Notes under the pieces: generated by a model
Told to the model about the DNA's origin: nothing
Databases searched by the model: none
Seen by the model: the letters and a program-made list of their open reading frames with translations, nothing else
Shown: positions 34,856-49,400 of the stretch, piece after piece
Layout: each line of letters begins with the position of its first letter
Position numbering within the stretch: position 1 is the first letter of the stretch
From: Climacteris rufus
Lineage: Eukaryota > Chordata > Aves > Passeriformes > Climacteridae
DNA length: 64,000 bases
NCBI GenBank assembly: GCA_013398175.1
Contig: VZRZ01001139.1
Coordinates: 122,794 to 186,793, forward strand
Reading direction: 5' to 3'
Position numbers and translations under genes: made by a program

Positions 34856-37800
34856 GAAGAGATTTCTCCACAAATCACTATTACCATCAATACTTTTTTT
34901 TTTTAATATTAAAAGCTGTATTGTGGCTTACCAGTTACTAGTGCTATTTGACCTTATGTTGACACAGGAAGTGGTCCAATGATCATCATAGTTTATGTGC
35001 TACCTGGGGAATTGCTCTGCACAAAATCTCACAAAAATCTTGACTCCCAGTAGCAGTACATTTTGTTAAGTGCTTCTAGTTGTGCAAGATAGAATATTCT
35101 CCAGTAATGTCTGCTTGGACTTTTGGTATCAGGGCAGAAGCAGGGCCATTTTTTCTATTTTAACAGGCTCAATAACATTATAATGAGATTCATGGACAGT
35201 GTTGCCATATGTCCTATGAAAGTTAAACTATGATTCACTGCAAAACCTACAGAAATGTCAAAGCAATTTTCTGGAACTCATTGCTTTTCCCAGAAGACTG
35301 GGAACCTGTTCTATATGGGTTTTTTACATAACTTCATGAATCTGAAAATTTTCTAGTAGTGTATTTTTCCCCATGACTAACATCTGTCTCAGCATTTCTT
35401 CCTCATCTCTCTCCCTTCTCTAGGAGAAAGGAAACAGTGGTCAGTGGATGGTTTCTAGGCAGCTGGCTCTTTTTACTGTTAGTGTAAAGTATCTGTATTC
35501 TGTTTTGTGTTTCTATGTTATAGGAGGCAAGGACAAAATTATCTTTGAATGTAAGATTAAAATGTTGTGGTATGTTTTCATTTGATATGGGAGCTTTTCC
35601 TACAGTTTTATAACGTATCTCAAGGAAGGAGTCTCTATATTTATAGATGTACTGTATTTTTTCAGTTTACCTGGCTACACTTGATGGTTGGTTATGTCAT
35701 AACTTTAAGCAACATTGGAACTGTAAGCTATCCTTTAAATATCATGGGCTCAGATAATTAAATACTCTGATTTTTGGGGTTTTTTTGGCTAATTTATTTA
35801 TTTCATGTTAGATATGTTTACTGTATGGCAAGTATGAAATTTTAGGAGAAAAAAGGGCAAAGAATTCACCCAAAGTTTATGTTCTCATTTAAACACTAGT
35901 GTTGACTCTTGAAGCATGTTCAGCACTTTCCCTAATTCTGCCAGTGCTATAATCAGTTCCAAAGTGCTGTTTACTCAGTGTAAACAGAATTAGTGCAGTA
36001 TTGATAACTTTCTTGGAAACCAAAAAATAATATTACAAATAGAAGTTCAGTTTGCTGTTACTTCTAATCTTTCAAGTCCTGCCACCATCATATACAACTT
36101 GCCTTAAGTGATCTTTATTCTTTAAACTGAGATCCAAGACAGGAAGAGTTTAATGGGAAACGTTTAAGTAAGGATAAAAAAAAAAAGGAAAAATATCACT
36201 GTTCTTGTCATTCCTGTTTATTGACTCTTGCTTTCATTTTCCCCACAAAACTCAAGCAAAACTTATGGACAAATCTAAACTTCTAAAGTGTTAAACTTGA
36301 TGAGTTTCTGATCTTAATTTCAATTGAAGTCATATATGGGAACTTTAAGAAAGTGCTTTAACATTCTGCTTGACTGTAAATGTCGGAATGAACTGTGTTC
36401 TCCGTTGACTTCTAGCAGAATGTTTCAGATAGAGCAATTAACCAAACTTTTCTTAAGATTCATGTCCAAGCTCTCTACGTCCTCACACAGGAAAACTTCC
36501 ATTAGGATCAATCACTCAAAGTAGCATACCTGTGAATGTCTCTTTGTAAGTCCAGGATAATCAGGAAGGTCTCAGCGACTTTCTCAAAAATATGTTGCTG
36601 TGTTAAATCATATGCTAGATGATTTATCTCCAAGATATTACCCAGAGTTGTCAAAAAGAAATAATCAAGCCTAAATGGAGCTGAAACACCAGAAGCTCAA
36701 GCATACTTTAGAAGGCTATCATATATTAGTGAAACCCTGAGGAAATCAAATTCTAAATCTGTCTGGAATCACTCCACTAATTAAAATATGTTACAACTTT
36801 AGTACCAAAGTTCCCTTTCTTCCTAATGGTAAATTCATCAGGAATTTATGAAGGGTCTCTCAGATTAAAATCATTACAACTGTACAAAGTCTTTGCTTCA
36901 TTTCTTGCTGTACAGTATTATTTTTGTCTTTTTCTTGGTTAGTTTTCTTCTTTGTTTTCCACAAAGTGGTTTTGCAGAGCCAGAATTAGGTTAAACCCCA
37001 CTAATGACGATGCATCTAGAGCAGTTATCCAGTTGGACTGAGTTCAGTATTTTACTGTATTTTACAATTGTTAAGAACCGGCATGCAAAGAATTATTCTC
37101 CATGGAACTGAGTTTCTCTTGGCAGCTTGCCCAGGTACTCCATCACCTCACCACAGAAAGAAGATATCTCAGCTTTACATGGATGTTTCCTGTGCATTGT
37201 GGGCATGAACACATTGCCCAGAATACCACTGTATGCATATATATTATTTTTGAGATTTTTTAGAAATATATTTCTAGTGCTGGTTAACCTGTCACACTTC
37301 CAGGAGAGAAATGCTTTTCTGTTATTCAGTTATCTCAAAATCACTCTTAATTCAAACTGCCTTCAAGGTAAAATGCATCATAAAATTATTAAGGTCACAA
37401 TAGCTGAATAGACAGACTTGCTATAAGCATTTATAAAAGTCAGAGGTGGTGGAATGACAATTCCTACTCTTTTATCCATGTGACTTCATAAAGTCTTTTC
37501 TGACTTCATATTTCATCAAGAAGTCTTTCTTCCTGCAAGCCTTAGATCTCTATTTGTCCAATAAGGAACTTTTCGAAGTAGGCTAACCCTTACTTTTAAA
37601 AAAACAACTTTGTATTTTCACCACAATAAGATCTCATTTTTGAAATCCATTCAGGTAAGTTTAATCTTTTTCCATTAAACTTTTAAATTTCTTTTTAGTC
37701 ATAAGACAGTTTCATCATTCTTCTCGAACAGTGTTAGTTCTTACCCTCATAGGCTTCAGTAGTTTCCTAATGCTACATGTAATTTCCTGCGTGTGACTGG

Positions 37801-39851
37801 TGAATTAACAGCCTTTTGTCACAGGAGGGATCAGTCCCCTTCTTTGATAACTCAAGATGCATTTTTCAGTGTGTGAAGTGTCTTTTCTGCTGAATCTTTT
37901 ATTTTATAATAATCTGTACTTTAATGAAAATACTTGACACAGAAATCTAAATGGGTGAATGGAGACAACTCATTAATGGATTTTAATTAAAAACAGGCGT
38001 TATGGTAGGTAACCTCTTCAGAATGACAGTGGGCTTGAGGTGATTAATCTGGAAATTTTTTTTCTAAAGCTAGTGTAAAAGGCCTTTAATCTCTTTGTGC
38101 TATTTCCTCTTTCTACTTACTCTGACTAGTACTGTGCTGCTGAAAAGAACTTCAGGAATTCTGCAGAAAAAGCCCTAAATAAGAGATACCTGGAGATTTG
38201 GAGGAATGGGCTTTTTTTTGGGTATAGAACCTTAGGTAAAAAGGTCCTTAAAAAGCCTTGCCTCTCCCTGTGAGCAAGGGTTTTGTCTCAGGCTCCTGTC
38301 TTTCTTTGTACTTTCCTATGAGGGGATTCTCCACTGAGTTTTAAGAGTTTGAACATCTAGATCATAATGGAAGAAGCACTGAAGCCACACTGAGTTCAGT
38401 TGGTACAGATTGGAGATTCGTTTTCCCTATCCTTGTCTTCAACTGTGGAAATAGATGCAAAATCATAGAAACACACCTGCAAGTTATTATTTGGGAATGG
38501 GTATCCTGTTGTTGATCAAGCTCATTATAGAGAAGCCAGTTACGCCTCTAATTCTTTCTTCTTTGGAGGTGACCAGTCAAAAAGAGTCTCAGTTTGTTCA
38601 TAACTGAGAGAATTTATGGGTGGGTCCAGTACTCATATATTCACCAGGATAAGGCTCTCATACTCTGGTTACTTATAGTTCAAGTGTAAATATTTGCTCG
38701 ACCAAGTGTTTGATGTTTTGACTGGTATTTTGAATTTTATATTTTCCTCATTTCTCATGCATGACCAGCTGTAAACCCTGATTTTATACATTGTTTGTGA
38801 GGATGTGTTTTTTTTGAGATTCATTTCCTCACTAACTTAAAAAGTTGCTGTAGTTAAATTGCTTTTTGTTCAGGATTCTCAAATGAGGCCAGGTGCTTGA
38901 AAAATAAGCCTCCTACAAAGGATTTAGTTTGAGTCAACAGTCAGATATAAGAACACTGGAGAGATGAAGTCCACTGGTCAAGACTGATGCAGACATCAGC
39001 TGGCTGGGTATCCAGAAGTCATCTGTGTCCTGAAGAAGTCTGGGTCCTGATAACATATAACTTTGGAAAGAGGTGTTGGATTTCAGTTTGTTGTTTGGTA
39101 AGAGAATAGACTCTGTTCTTAAAATATATTGAAAACAACAGAACCATACTACGGGTAAAAAAAATCAGTTTGACTGTTCTTGGCACTTGCAGAGGATAGT
39201 TTTTAAAATAGTTTACCAATTAACATGAAATGGTGCAATTGAAATCTATTTTTAAATCAATACCAGTATGTACCTCTATGTTTGATGTTTCTATAAAAAT
39301 ATTTCAAGAATTATTTTGCATTTTATTGGTTTTATTTCTTTGGGCAGGGGGAAGCAGCTTGAGATTTTTGTACATTTCCATAGAGTCAAACCCTCTGCTT
39401 CTGTTTCCTTAGTGAATACTTTTTTCCATGGGAAGAGATGACCAGCTTTCTTTAATCAGTTTAGATATATTTTACTCCTTTGCCTAGCCTGCCTTGGTGT
39501 GTGTGCTACCTTGGTACATGTGTCTTAAATATTTTTTCTGTTTGCTATTCTCTTACTTGGTATTAAATACCTCATATTTCATTCTACTATCTTCTTTTCC
39601 ACTTTAATCTGTGAGCAGACAGCAAACTGGAATTATTTAAGGTGGATTATGACTTGTGCTGGGATAGCAGCCTAAGGAAAGGGAAACTGCATTAAATGAA
39701 AGATGCTCTTTCTCTTACTGATGGAGGCACACATTATTGGGGCTATTTAACTATGATCATTCAAGTTACAGAAACACTAATAACTTGTTTGAATAACTTG
39801 GCCTCCTGAAAATCACATGAATAAGGCTCTGGCATTTGTTTTCTTGCCAGG

Positions 39852-40430
39852 TGTGAGGAGCTGGTTTTGGCTTGATGCCATGTGCCCACCAAGCCACTCT
39901 ATCAATCCACCTTCTCACCTGGAGAGGGGAGAGAAAATAAGGCAGAAAACAACACAAGAAACCCAGTTCACTAGAGCAAAAATAGAAAGTTGCACATGCT
40001 CTTGCAAGGGGAAAAAAGTAGTATTTAATCTTTACTTTCCATTAACAAGCAATGTCCAGCCACTTCCCAGGAAGCAGGGCTTCAGCATATGCAACTGTTG
40101 CTCTGGAAGGCAAATATAGATAATGAATGTCCCTACTTCTTCCCCTGTTTTTAGTTTTTAGCTGAGAAAACATCCTATGGTATAGAATATTCTTTTGGTC
40201 AGTTTGGGTCAGCTGTCCTGGCTGTGTCCCCTCTCAAGATTTTGGCCACCCCCAGCTTGCTGATGGGTGGGTGGAATGTTGGAGAGTGAGCGCCGATGCT
40301 GCGTCAGCTCTGCTCAGCAGCAGCCAAAACACTGGGGTGTTATCAACATCCTTATAGCTACCAATGAAAAGTACAGCTCTGTAAGGGCTGCTGTGGGGAA
40401 AATAACTCCATCTCAGACACACCAAACACA
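39852..40430 (-). mobile_element. Avian endogenous retrovirus solo LTR, intact target duplication
   Basis: The segment begins TGTGAGGAG and ends AAACACA on the plus strand. It is flanked by perfect CCAGG copies at 39847-39851 and 40431-40435. Its inner block 40176-40220 matches 22696-22740 at 39 of 45 positions, and further shared phrases follow (CAGCTGTCCTG, CCAAAACA, GTGTTATCAAC-like). It is the same family as that LTR and in the same minus orientation. It is 579 bases long. The TATA region, near 40150, is less well preserved than in the other copy. Confidence 0.88.
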
Positions 40431-43400
40431 CCAGGATAGACAAACTCTGCCCCTGTCCCAGTCATAGACAAGGCTGGCCAGCTGCTTACTCTTATGCTCA
40501 GTCATCAGCCCTAGCATGACTGAGTTTCTTTTAGCAGGGCAGAATCTCCACCACTTCTGGTTGAAAGTGGTGTTCCCAACTTCTGAAACCTGTTACCTTT
40601 TAGCTTGGGAGAGAAGGGATTTTTCTTGCTCTGATAATACAATATTACATTATACTTTGCCTGATTTACTTAATGATTATTTTCAGTCCATATTTGTTGT
40701 AGCCTTTTAATCATTTTACATCATACATATATTTTTTTAAATTCACATAATTAGTTTTTATTCTGTTATCAATTGATTAGTAAATAAACTTGTAAAATAT
40801 TCTCACGTACTTGATGTATGCATGCGCTTTTCATTTTGAAACTCTTCCTTGTCTTGATTTGTCGGTAGAGGACTTATTTCCTATGCAGCCATGAAACGTG
40901 TGGAGCCAAGGTTATTCTTTCCACTTGAAAATATCAAGTTTTGATACAGTTGCTGGAGCTAGGAGACTTCTTAATTTTCTCCATCACTGATCTTTATGTC
41001 CTATATCATAACCATAATCTGTTTATCTAAGGGCTAATTGGTTTTCAGTAGCCACTTCAGTGTATCACTTTCTTGGCAGCAATGTATGCATTCAACACAT
41101 AGACCATCTTCTACATAAATTGCTTTAGCAATATTGCATATTGCTGATTTACACCCGTATATTCTTAAACTCTACATGCCTAGATAAATTGGAACTCTGA
41201 GGAAGAAAAATGTATACTTTGTGTAGATATTCTTTATACTTGGAAACTGAAACTGGTAACCCTCTGCCAGATTTAATTTGTATCTCTGTGTATTTGTTGT
41301 ATATTGGATGGCATATGCATACACACACACACAGAGCTACAGACTGAGTCATGGTTTTCAGAACTAGTAACTTAAAATCTTAAAGCAGAGGAGTCCCAAA
41401 GACTCGAACAAAAGATTCTTCTAAATTTGGAGAAGGAAACTGGAAAACAGTAAAACTGTGACTTGTTCAACAATTCTTTCGCACCACAAACACACCACCT
41501 TCCTTAGCATGCATCCTTGGAGCTATATAGGACATGACAGGAACTGAGAAGAGAGATGATCTCTGCACTGTAGTGAGGAAATGTAGTTGTAACAAAACAA
41601 TCAAGAAGGAAGAATAAAAGGAGCATTCTGTATTCTGAGTTTTCTACCAAAATTTGAATTCTCTTGCAAGTAAACACAGGAAGTTACAGTTTCAAAGGCA
41701 GTGACATGGTAAAATTCCTCAAGTGTTTTATGAATTGCCAGGTAAAGAGTTATTGAAGGTGAGAGGAAATGTCATTGTAGACTGAAAACTTATCAGAGAT
41801 AACATCAAATATGTAGCACAAGCTGGCAGTTGTATCAAAACAAGAAAAGCTTGATTTAAAAGAAAGAGGAAAAAAAAAAGAAAAAATCTGAAAGATCAGA
41901 AAAGAAAGGATTTGTGCTGGTGGTGGAACTTTTTTTGTGCTACTGAGCTGTATGCTTGTGAAGATGTACTGTTCTCACCTTCAACAAATGCTCCTTCAAA
42001 AAATGCTGCACAAGTTCAAGTGACTATTTGTGTAATATACTGAAAAAAAAAGGCTACATGTCCAGCAGCAATGGTACGGTCATAGCAGTACTCATAAGGT
42101 TATCAAAGCATTTTATTTTCATAGAATCCCTACAAAGAAGCTAATGTTTTCCTGAGGGAAGGAACTCAAGCTGGATGATAGCCCTCTTGGCAGACACTCA
42201 TAAGGAAAAGACTGACCTGGGGTTACTGTGAAATCTCTGAAATTTTTGTTGATTATATTGTCCAAAGATATGTGTGTGTACTACTAAACGGATAACACAT
42301 ATGTCTCAAGATTTATGTGGAGTTGTATTACACCATTTCTCAATAACAAAATGAAACATATTACTAATGCACTAACAGCCAAATAAGAATAAATAAATTT
42401 GCATGGCGAGGTAAGTAGCAGAATGTGAATTGTCTGCATGGCACTAAAGATTTAGGCTGAAAGGTCTGATTGATAGTCATACTTTATGATTTAATTTTCA
42501 GTGAATCATTCTGCTTGTTGCTGTGCCTTTGTTTTCTCCCAGGCGGTAGTTTTCTTGGTATGTTTGAAGAGTGAAAATAACTAAATAAGATGTTTAGAAG
42601 GAAATAAACAGTTTTATTAAAGAAAAAAAATGAAAAAAAAAAGTCCTTACTATATAAAAAGAAGGAACAGAAATGAAAGAATCTGCAAAAATGATAAATT
42701 AGGCCTTTGTCTTGAATTCTGTTGTGCTATGATTGCCAGTTTAAAACAAACAAACAAAGAAGTAAATAGAAGTATTAGCATGAGTCAAGGTTCTTACACA
42801 CATTATTCTGTTTATGGAGTGTTTGTGAATATCAATCTGTTATTCCATAATTAAATAGTTCTGTCTTTTTAATGCTCTATTACATTTCATTATTATTTAA
42901 TTTTGTTACCTCTTTTGGACTGAATTATTTTTCCTCCAATGATCAGTAAAAAAATATCTGCATTATTCATAAATCTTTTTATTTTCAAAAGAACTTTCCT
43001 ATGTTTAACTTATATTTGCACACAAAAACTACAGATTTTGTCTGAACTACAGAAATGAACTTTAAATCCTAAATTTGTAAAGTTGTGGTCTTACCAACCT
43101 TAATCACATTTGTTAAATGATTGCAAAATCTAGTACTGCTCCAAAGTATTTAAAGATTTCTTCATCTTCCAATCATTTCCCTGTTATAGCCACATGAGAA
43201 AAAGTGTCATTCATGAAAAGCTGTTTTAGTTGTGGAGAAGAAAAAGTTGCAACTTCCTATTGTTATTTGGTAAACACGGAGAGAAAATATCTTTGAAAGA
43301 CCATTCTGGAAATTTAGCTTTCTTCTCATTATAGTGGTTTTTTCACTGCCATCAGCACTGCTGTGGCCATGCCATATGAAATATTCCTTTTCTCCTGGAT

Positions 43401-46400
43401 ATGCAAAGTTGTAAGTTCAAAAGATGGCAAATTCTTTTTTATAACTTTGACTGGCAACCCAGGTCTTTTCTGGAGACAGTTCACTCTGTGGTGATAGAGT
43501 TGTGTTGCCAAATTGTGTCTTGTGATGCTGCCAGGAAACTATTCCACACAACTGCACAAGGTCCATATTGTCTTTGTTCAGTTCATCAGGAAGGTCCCTC
43601 TCCTCACCCCAAATACTCAGGGAATGGAAGTCTCCCCTTTCACTTCAAGCTAACTTGGAAGCATTATACAATTCTGGTTCCTGTCTAGTGCACAAAACTG
43701 CTGGTAAGTAATATTCATGTGTCAGTTGCTAGATAACAATCCTGTAGAAGGAATTGTTTGAACTATAAAGCAAGACAAGCTTCATGGAAGCCATGTGCTC
43801 AGCACTGATGTCCATATCACAGCAGTTTTTTTCATCTCTGTCACTTTACAAGAGTTTAAATATCTTGATAGCACTAGTACCACATGTAAATAACTTACCA
43901 TGAATGTTCCTTACTGAAGTTTCTGGAACGGGCAAAATTTCCAGGAGTCTTGGTTTTACATTTTGCAAGTTGTCAATGCAGTTTTCTTCTGAATGCAAGA
44001 AATAGAAGATGGTAAAAATGTAAATACTTGTCAAAAAGTAGCCCTAGTTTAAATAAATGCCTCAAGGGCCATCTGCCAGAAGAGCTGTGATGAAATGTGA
44101 AGACTTGGTTATTGCCAATTTTCCACTGTACTTTGGCTTGACACTAGTGTTCTGTTATGTTTAAAGTTTTTCAGAGCTGCAAGATTAGGTAACTCCTCCT
44201 CATGTCCGTGTTATCCATAGCACCTCAAGTTACATCTTGATGATTCTCTTGGGCAGTATATAGCAACTCTTTGGTGACTTAAACCTTCTCTGAAAGCGTT
44301 AGATTTTTCCTGCTGGATGACTATTCCAGGTGCACTATGCTGCTCGTGCTCCATGTGTTAAATAACCTGTCACTTTTTTGTGCTGATTGTTTTTCACAGA
44401 TGTAGTGCTTAATTACAATCTATGCTCCTATAGGTTCAAGGCTGAGAACAGCAGAGACTATATTATCTCGTGGCTATTTTGGCCATCTGATGGCCAAATG
44501 TGTAGCTAAGTTAAATTTCTCCAACAAAAGCAGATAAGTAAACAAATAATCTAGCAAAACCCATCAACAGTAATAATGATGTTACAATGGAAACTGCCGG
44601 CAGCTTAGTTAGCTTCTATGTTATAACCATGAGGCCAGACTGAATCACACTGATTATTCATTTATAAATCCTTCAACCATAGTATAAAAAGGCAAATACT
44701 ACCACCCTGAGTTCCTCTAACCCAGAAGAAAAATCCAGACCAGAAGTAACCAAAACCATGAGTGTGTTATTAACATAATGCTTCATGGAAAAGAGCTTCA
44801 TTTTTCATAGGAGTTCTTGACTTTATCTAGAATACTGGCATGGAATCTAGCGGAAGAAAGATAAAGTTATTGTTATCTAGTGTCTCCCTGTAAATAATGT
44901 TCTGTATCCTCACTCTGTCATTAATTCACAGAGTAGCATTGTACTAACTTCTACAGTAACGCATAATTGCTGTTAAAAATATTTACTGTTTAGAACAAGA
45001 GGTACCTTCTTGCACATTTCAGTGTTGAGTATGATGCCCTGTCAGAGATCTGGTGAAATTCTTTGGTTATCAGGCAGATTATTCGGCTGCCTCCTCCAAT
45101 TCACTTTTGAAGCACACTAGATAATTTCTGCAAACTAAATGCACCTTTAAAAAATTTGAAGCATGAGCCTCTTGTGTACAGCTTGACTTGCAAGGGAATG
45201 TTAAAAACCAGACTGACAATACGTTGCTGTTACCAAAAGGGCTCATTCAGATAATCCCAGTTTCCCTGGAAGACCTACGCCTGCATAATTTACAATTATT
45301 ATGGGAGTAGTGAGTAGAAAGATGGTAGGGGCAGAATTCTTTGCAGGAGTTTTATTCATCACCCATAAATTACACTTTTCCTTTATAGTATACTTCCTCC
45401 TTGATTATAAAAGCACACCCCTCTTTTCTCCCCTGAGAAGTCCCCATGTTTCTCCATGAAGTTTATCTGTCTGGGTCCTGCTAAATTTCTTTTTCACCAC
45501 TTCTCTTGTTGCTTTGTCCAACCCCTGCCTCACTTTTCTTCCCTTTCCATCAAGGCAAAAAGGAGATAATTATTTTCCCATCTCTAATGAGCCTCTGAGC
45601 AGAGTGATTATTGATCATAACTGGAGTGTCAATTTGTTTTGTGGAGTTGTTCTGACAGATGTTTAGATAATTTGTCAGAAAAAGTACTCGTTTGTGTGTA
45701 GACATGTGTGATAATTTCTGCTGTAACAGCTTCATGGTGTTTATGAGAACTTGTAAGTTTTGCATCTGTTGCTCAAATCTTTCCTAAACTCAGATGGCTT
45801 CCATGCAAATGTTTGCCGCTTCAAAGCTAAGCTCATGCTTAGATTTATTTCCTGTTCAGGTCCTTAGTTGAGATACAGCAAAAGAGTGTAATTAATAAAT
45901 GGAGCCAGGATAGGGAGTTTAAATCATTTATTGATTGTATGAAACTTGAGCTATTTTTCGTTGCAATTCTGTGTGCATGAAGCTTGTGTTTGGCTGAGAA
46001 AGATACTTCTGGCAGAGAAATCATTCATTGTTAACTAAACAGAACTTGCAAACTCATTAAAATTTACTTGTTGGGGAATATTTTTCCATGAAATATTTCT
46101 TAATATGTGTGGTTTTTCCACCATCATTATTCTGGTTTTGTTGTTTACCTTTTATAAAATATAATCATATTTATTTAATTACATTAAAGCAAAATTCATT
46201 TCATAAGCATGAAAACATATCATACTTTGGCTTTCAACAAATAATATTATCTAAATATAATTAGAAATTATTGCTATTCCAACATGACTATTTGTATGAT
46301 TTACTTGAAGATTGAATATCTTTTAAACTCAGTAGTATATTTTGTACAATGTCATTATCCACATTAAGTTTTGATATTTAACGTGAAAATAAAATCTCAG

Positions 46401-49400
46401 TTGCTCTCTATAGGCACCTCTGAAATGAACAGTTTGCTTTGTGTTACCAAGGAAACAGATCTTTGCAAAGATGTAAGGCTACTTTGATGTCACTGTAAAC
46501 TACTAAAGTGGAAATCTTTAGTGTTTATCAGCCTCTTGAGAGTAAGCAGTTTTCTCTAATCAAAATGAATATAAAATTATTCTGAGCATGTAGAAATGCA
46601 GTATTCTTGAAGCAAGCATGCTCACTAGTAACCACACATCTATTTTTTCACAATGATTCAGGACCAAAAGAAATCTGATTACACTTTATTGAAAGATACA
46701 TAGATATCTAACCCTGCATATTCCTGAGGAGTTTTGTTCCTGAAAATTTAAATTGGTACATGTATAACAAGTTGAAAACAATATATTATTCAATTCAGTT
46801 GCATATTGTGAGTTGCTCAAGGGGATAAAACAGTTTATTTTTGAAACTCGCTAAAAATAAAATGATTGGAATATAGAGGGGGGAGAAAAACCCAGCGAAT
46901 AACTATTGTTGTTGAGGGCTGCTCTGTGAGTTCAGAGAACAACCCAAGTCCCTTTTTTACAAAATGGCCTCACAGGCATTTGTGCTTAAGGGGCGAAATG
47001 ACTAAGTCACAAAAATAGTAGAAAAGATTTGAAAATATAAATTTGAAATATAAAGCCATGTCACTGTGAACATGGAAGGTCAGTTTCTGCTTATTTTTCC
47101 TTCAGGAATCAAATACAATAACAATAAAATCCTAGACTGAGACAGCTAGCTTTTTAATGCTTCTCAAAAAATTCTCAGGCTACAGGAGCTAGAAACGAGT
47201 ACCCATACACATATGTTAAGGCAACATTTTGTCATTGGAAATGTGGTCTAGAGAAGTTAAGGAAAATGTGAAAAATTAACATCATACTCTGATATCTTAC
47301 CAAGACCGAGAATCTTTTTGCTCGACTACACTACTCTCAATGGAAACAGCTGAATTCATGATAAGGGGGGAAGAGAACAACAAGGCTGGAAAGCACTTTC
47401 AAGGAGTGGCTGAGGGGAAAAGAAAGTAAGAGAAAGATCATGGAAGCAATTTGCAAGGGAGAGCAGTGGAAACAATGAGGGTGTAAAAGAAATAGCCTGA
47501 AACCATCAGCTAGAGAAAGCTGGGAGACAGGGCGTGCATCCACAGATGAGTTGTAAATAAGAAACAAGTAGTATAGAGGTGAAGTAAATAAAAGATACTA
47601 CCAAAAAATGATGGGAGTGGGGAGTCCTTGCTTACCAAGATAGTATGGCTGATTGTACATGCTTTTGTTTTTCTGTTGTCACGTGCTCCCTTCACTTTCC
47701 AACTTCCTTGTTTATTTTGTTGAACATCATGTAAAGATAGGACACTTAAACACTTATCACATTGTCAAGTACATTCTGCTAAATAAACACATGAATACCT
47801 GAAATCTATTGTTTAGTAGGCTGTAGGTTTTTGGTTAAGTAATACATTTCATCCCTTCAGCAATAGGGTCATTGTACTTATTATTATCACAGTCTGACCT
47901 TACAGATAGGATAATGTTAGCACCAACACTTCTTAAGTTCCTTAACTTTTTATGAGAGTACTTGCTATTAAAAGTATTTACTACTTACTCTACTTACTCC
48001 ACTTTTACACTTACTCCAGTGTAAAAGTATTTACACTTACTCCAAAAGCACAAGAATGTTATTCATACGCCTTCTTAAGTTATGGATAAATATTATATTT
48101 TTTTCTTTATATTCTTACAATTATTGTAGCCTTCTGACAAGTCCAAATAAATGACTTTCAAATATCTGATTAACTTCTTTTTGTCAACTGGAATAGTCAT
48201 CATTGTCTAGAGCCAAAATATAAGCAACAAAGCCATAAACCTACACAATATGTCTATAAATTTCATTTTAGCTATATACAATTGCACCTGTATGCAGTAT
48301 TTCTACAAGACAGAGGAAAAAAACTACTGCCACTCTTCTTGGCACTGATAAAATAGTATTTTAAATACCATGTGTACGATAACTCCAGTTCAGGACGTAC
48401 AGAAGGCCTATATTAATACATGTTGGAAAATCTCTGTTCTGTTAGCCAATAAAAAACAGTGCTGCAAAGATAAATTATTCCTTATAGAAAAATTGAGAGT
48501 GAGATAAATGACAAAGAAGGAGAATAAATATTCTCTAGGTCAATGGTAGCATAAAAATAGGAAGGAACTGTAGATTTAAAAAGAATCTCAAGCTGTAAAT
48601 CAAAAGGATCTTCCAATTATGAAAGGAAAATGTTCTAAGCTAGCCTACCTACAGGCATAGTGTGAGAAAATAGCTGATGAATTTTACAGTGTATCCTGGT
48701 AGGTTTTTTAACTGGATTGTGTATGATTGAAAGACATGCTCTTAATGTTCTTTGATCTGTGAAACCACTTTCAGCCTTTTATTCCTATTTAATATAAGAA
48801 TCTGATTGGAAGGTGTGCCCGAAAACTGATGGGTGATCGATACCAATCACTTAAAAAACGCAGGCTTTATAAACACACACATCACACAGTCTGCAATATC
48901 TGCTGCCTATGCTGCTGCCTGTGCATCAGATATACACACACTGAGCTGTATGCGTACAAATATAAATTCTGTCTTGTAAATTCACGAGCACCATAAGATT
49001 AACATGTACTGAATTTTAAATATGTAAATATTGGCAGGGGCTTAACCCAGTTTTAGATGTTTAAAAATTAGGTATCCAGACTAAGTCGTGGCTCTTTTTG
49101 AGCTCAGTGCAGTCAGCCCTGGCACCATATACAACACACCTGTCTTATACACCTATTTTAAAGTGAGGTTAATTCTTTTCTCTTTACCCTAAATATTGCC
49201 TTAGCTGACTGGCTTAAATTAAGCTTGTAATTTTAATTACTGTCATAAATAAGTAATTTCCCTTTGGAAACTGTAAAAGGAACTTTAGCAAATCCCACAT
49301 AGAATTTAGTTGCAATAGTTTATTTTTAGTAATGGTTACTCTGCTAGGTGTTCAGTTAATATCCACAGTGAGACACAATGAACCAGAGTAAAAAAAAAAA

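Larger units (their letters stand above)
28240..39851. other. 11.6-kb stretch without recognised genes or elements
   Basis: AT-rich, apparently unique DNA. Open frames are short; the longest (29006-29392 plus, 128 codons from a TTG) has no recognisable domain. Local features are a pyrimidine-rich zone at about 30660-31240, a perfect 27-base palindrome at 33735-33761, and an AGG repeat at 34838-34855. The absence of CR1 and LTR pieces contrasts with the flanks. Confidence 0.55.

Noticed and set aside
48872..48942. CA-rich patches flanking a GCTGCCT repeat, considered as a structured RNA or regulatory element
   Set aside because: It is too short and low-complexity to support a specific call.
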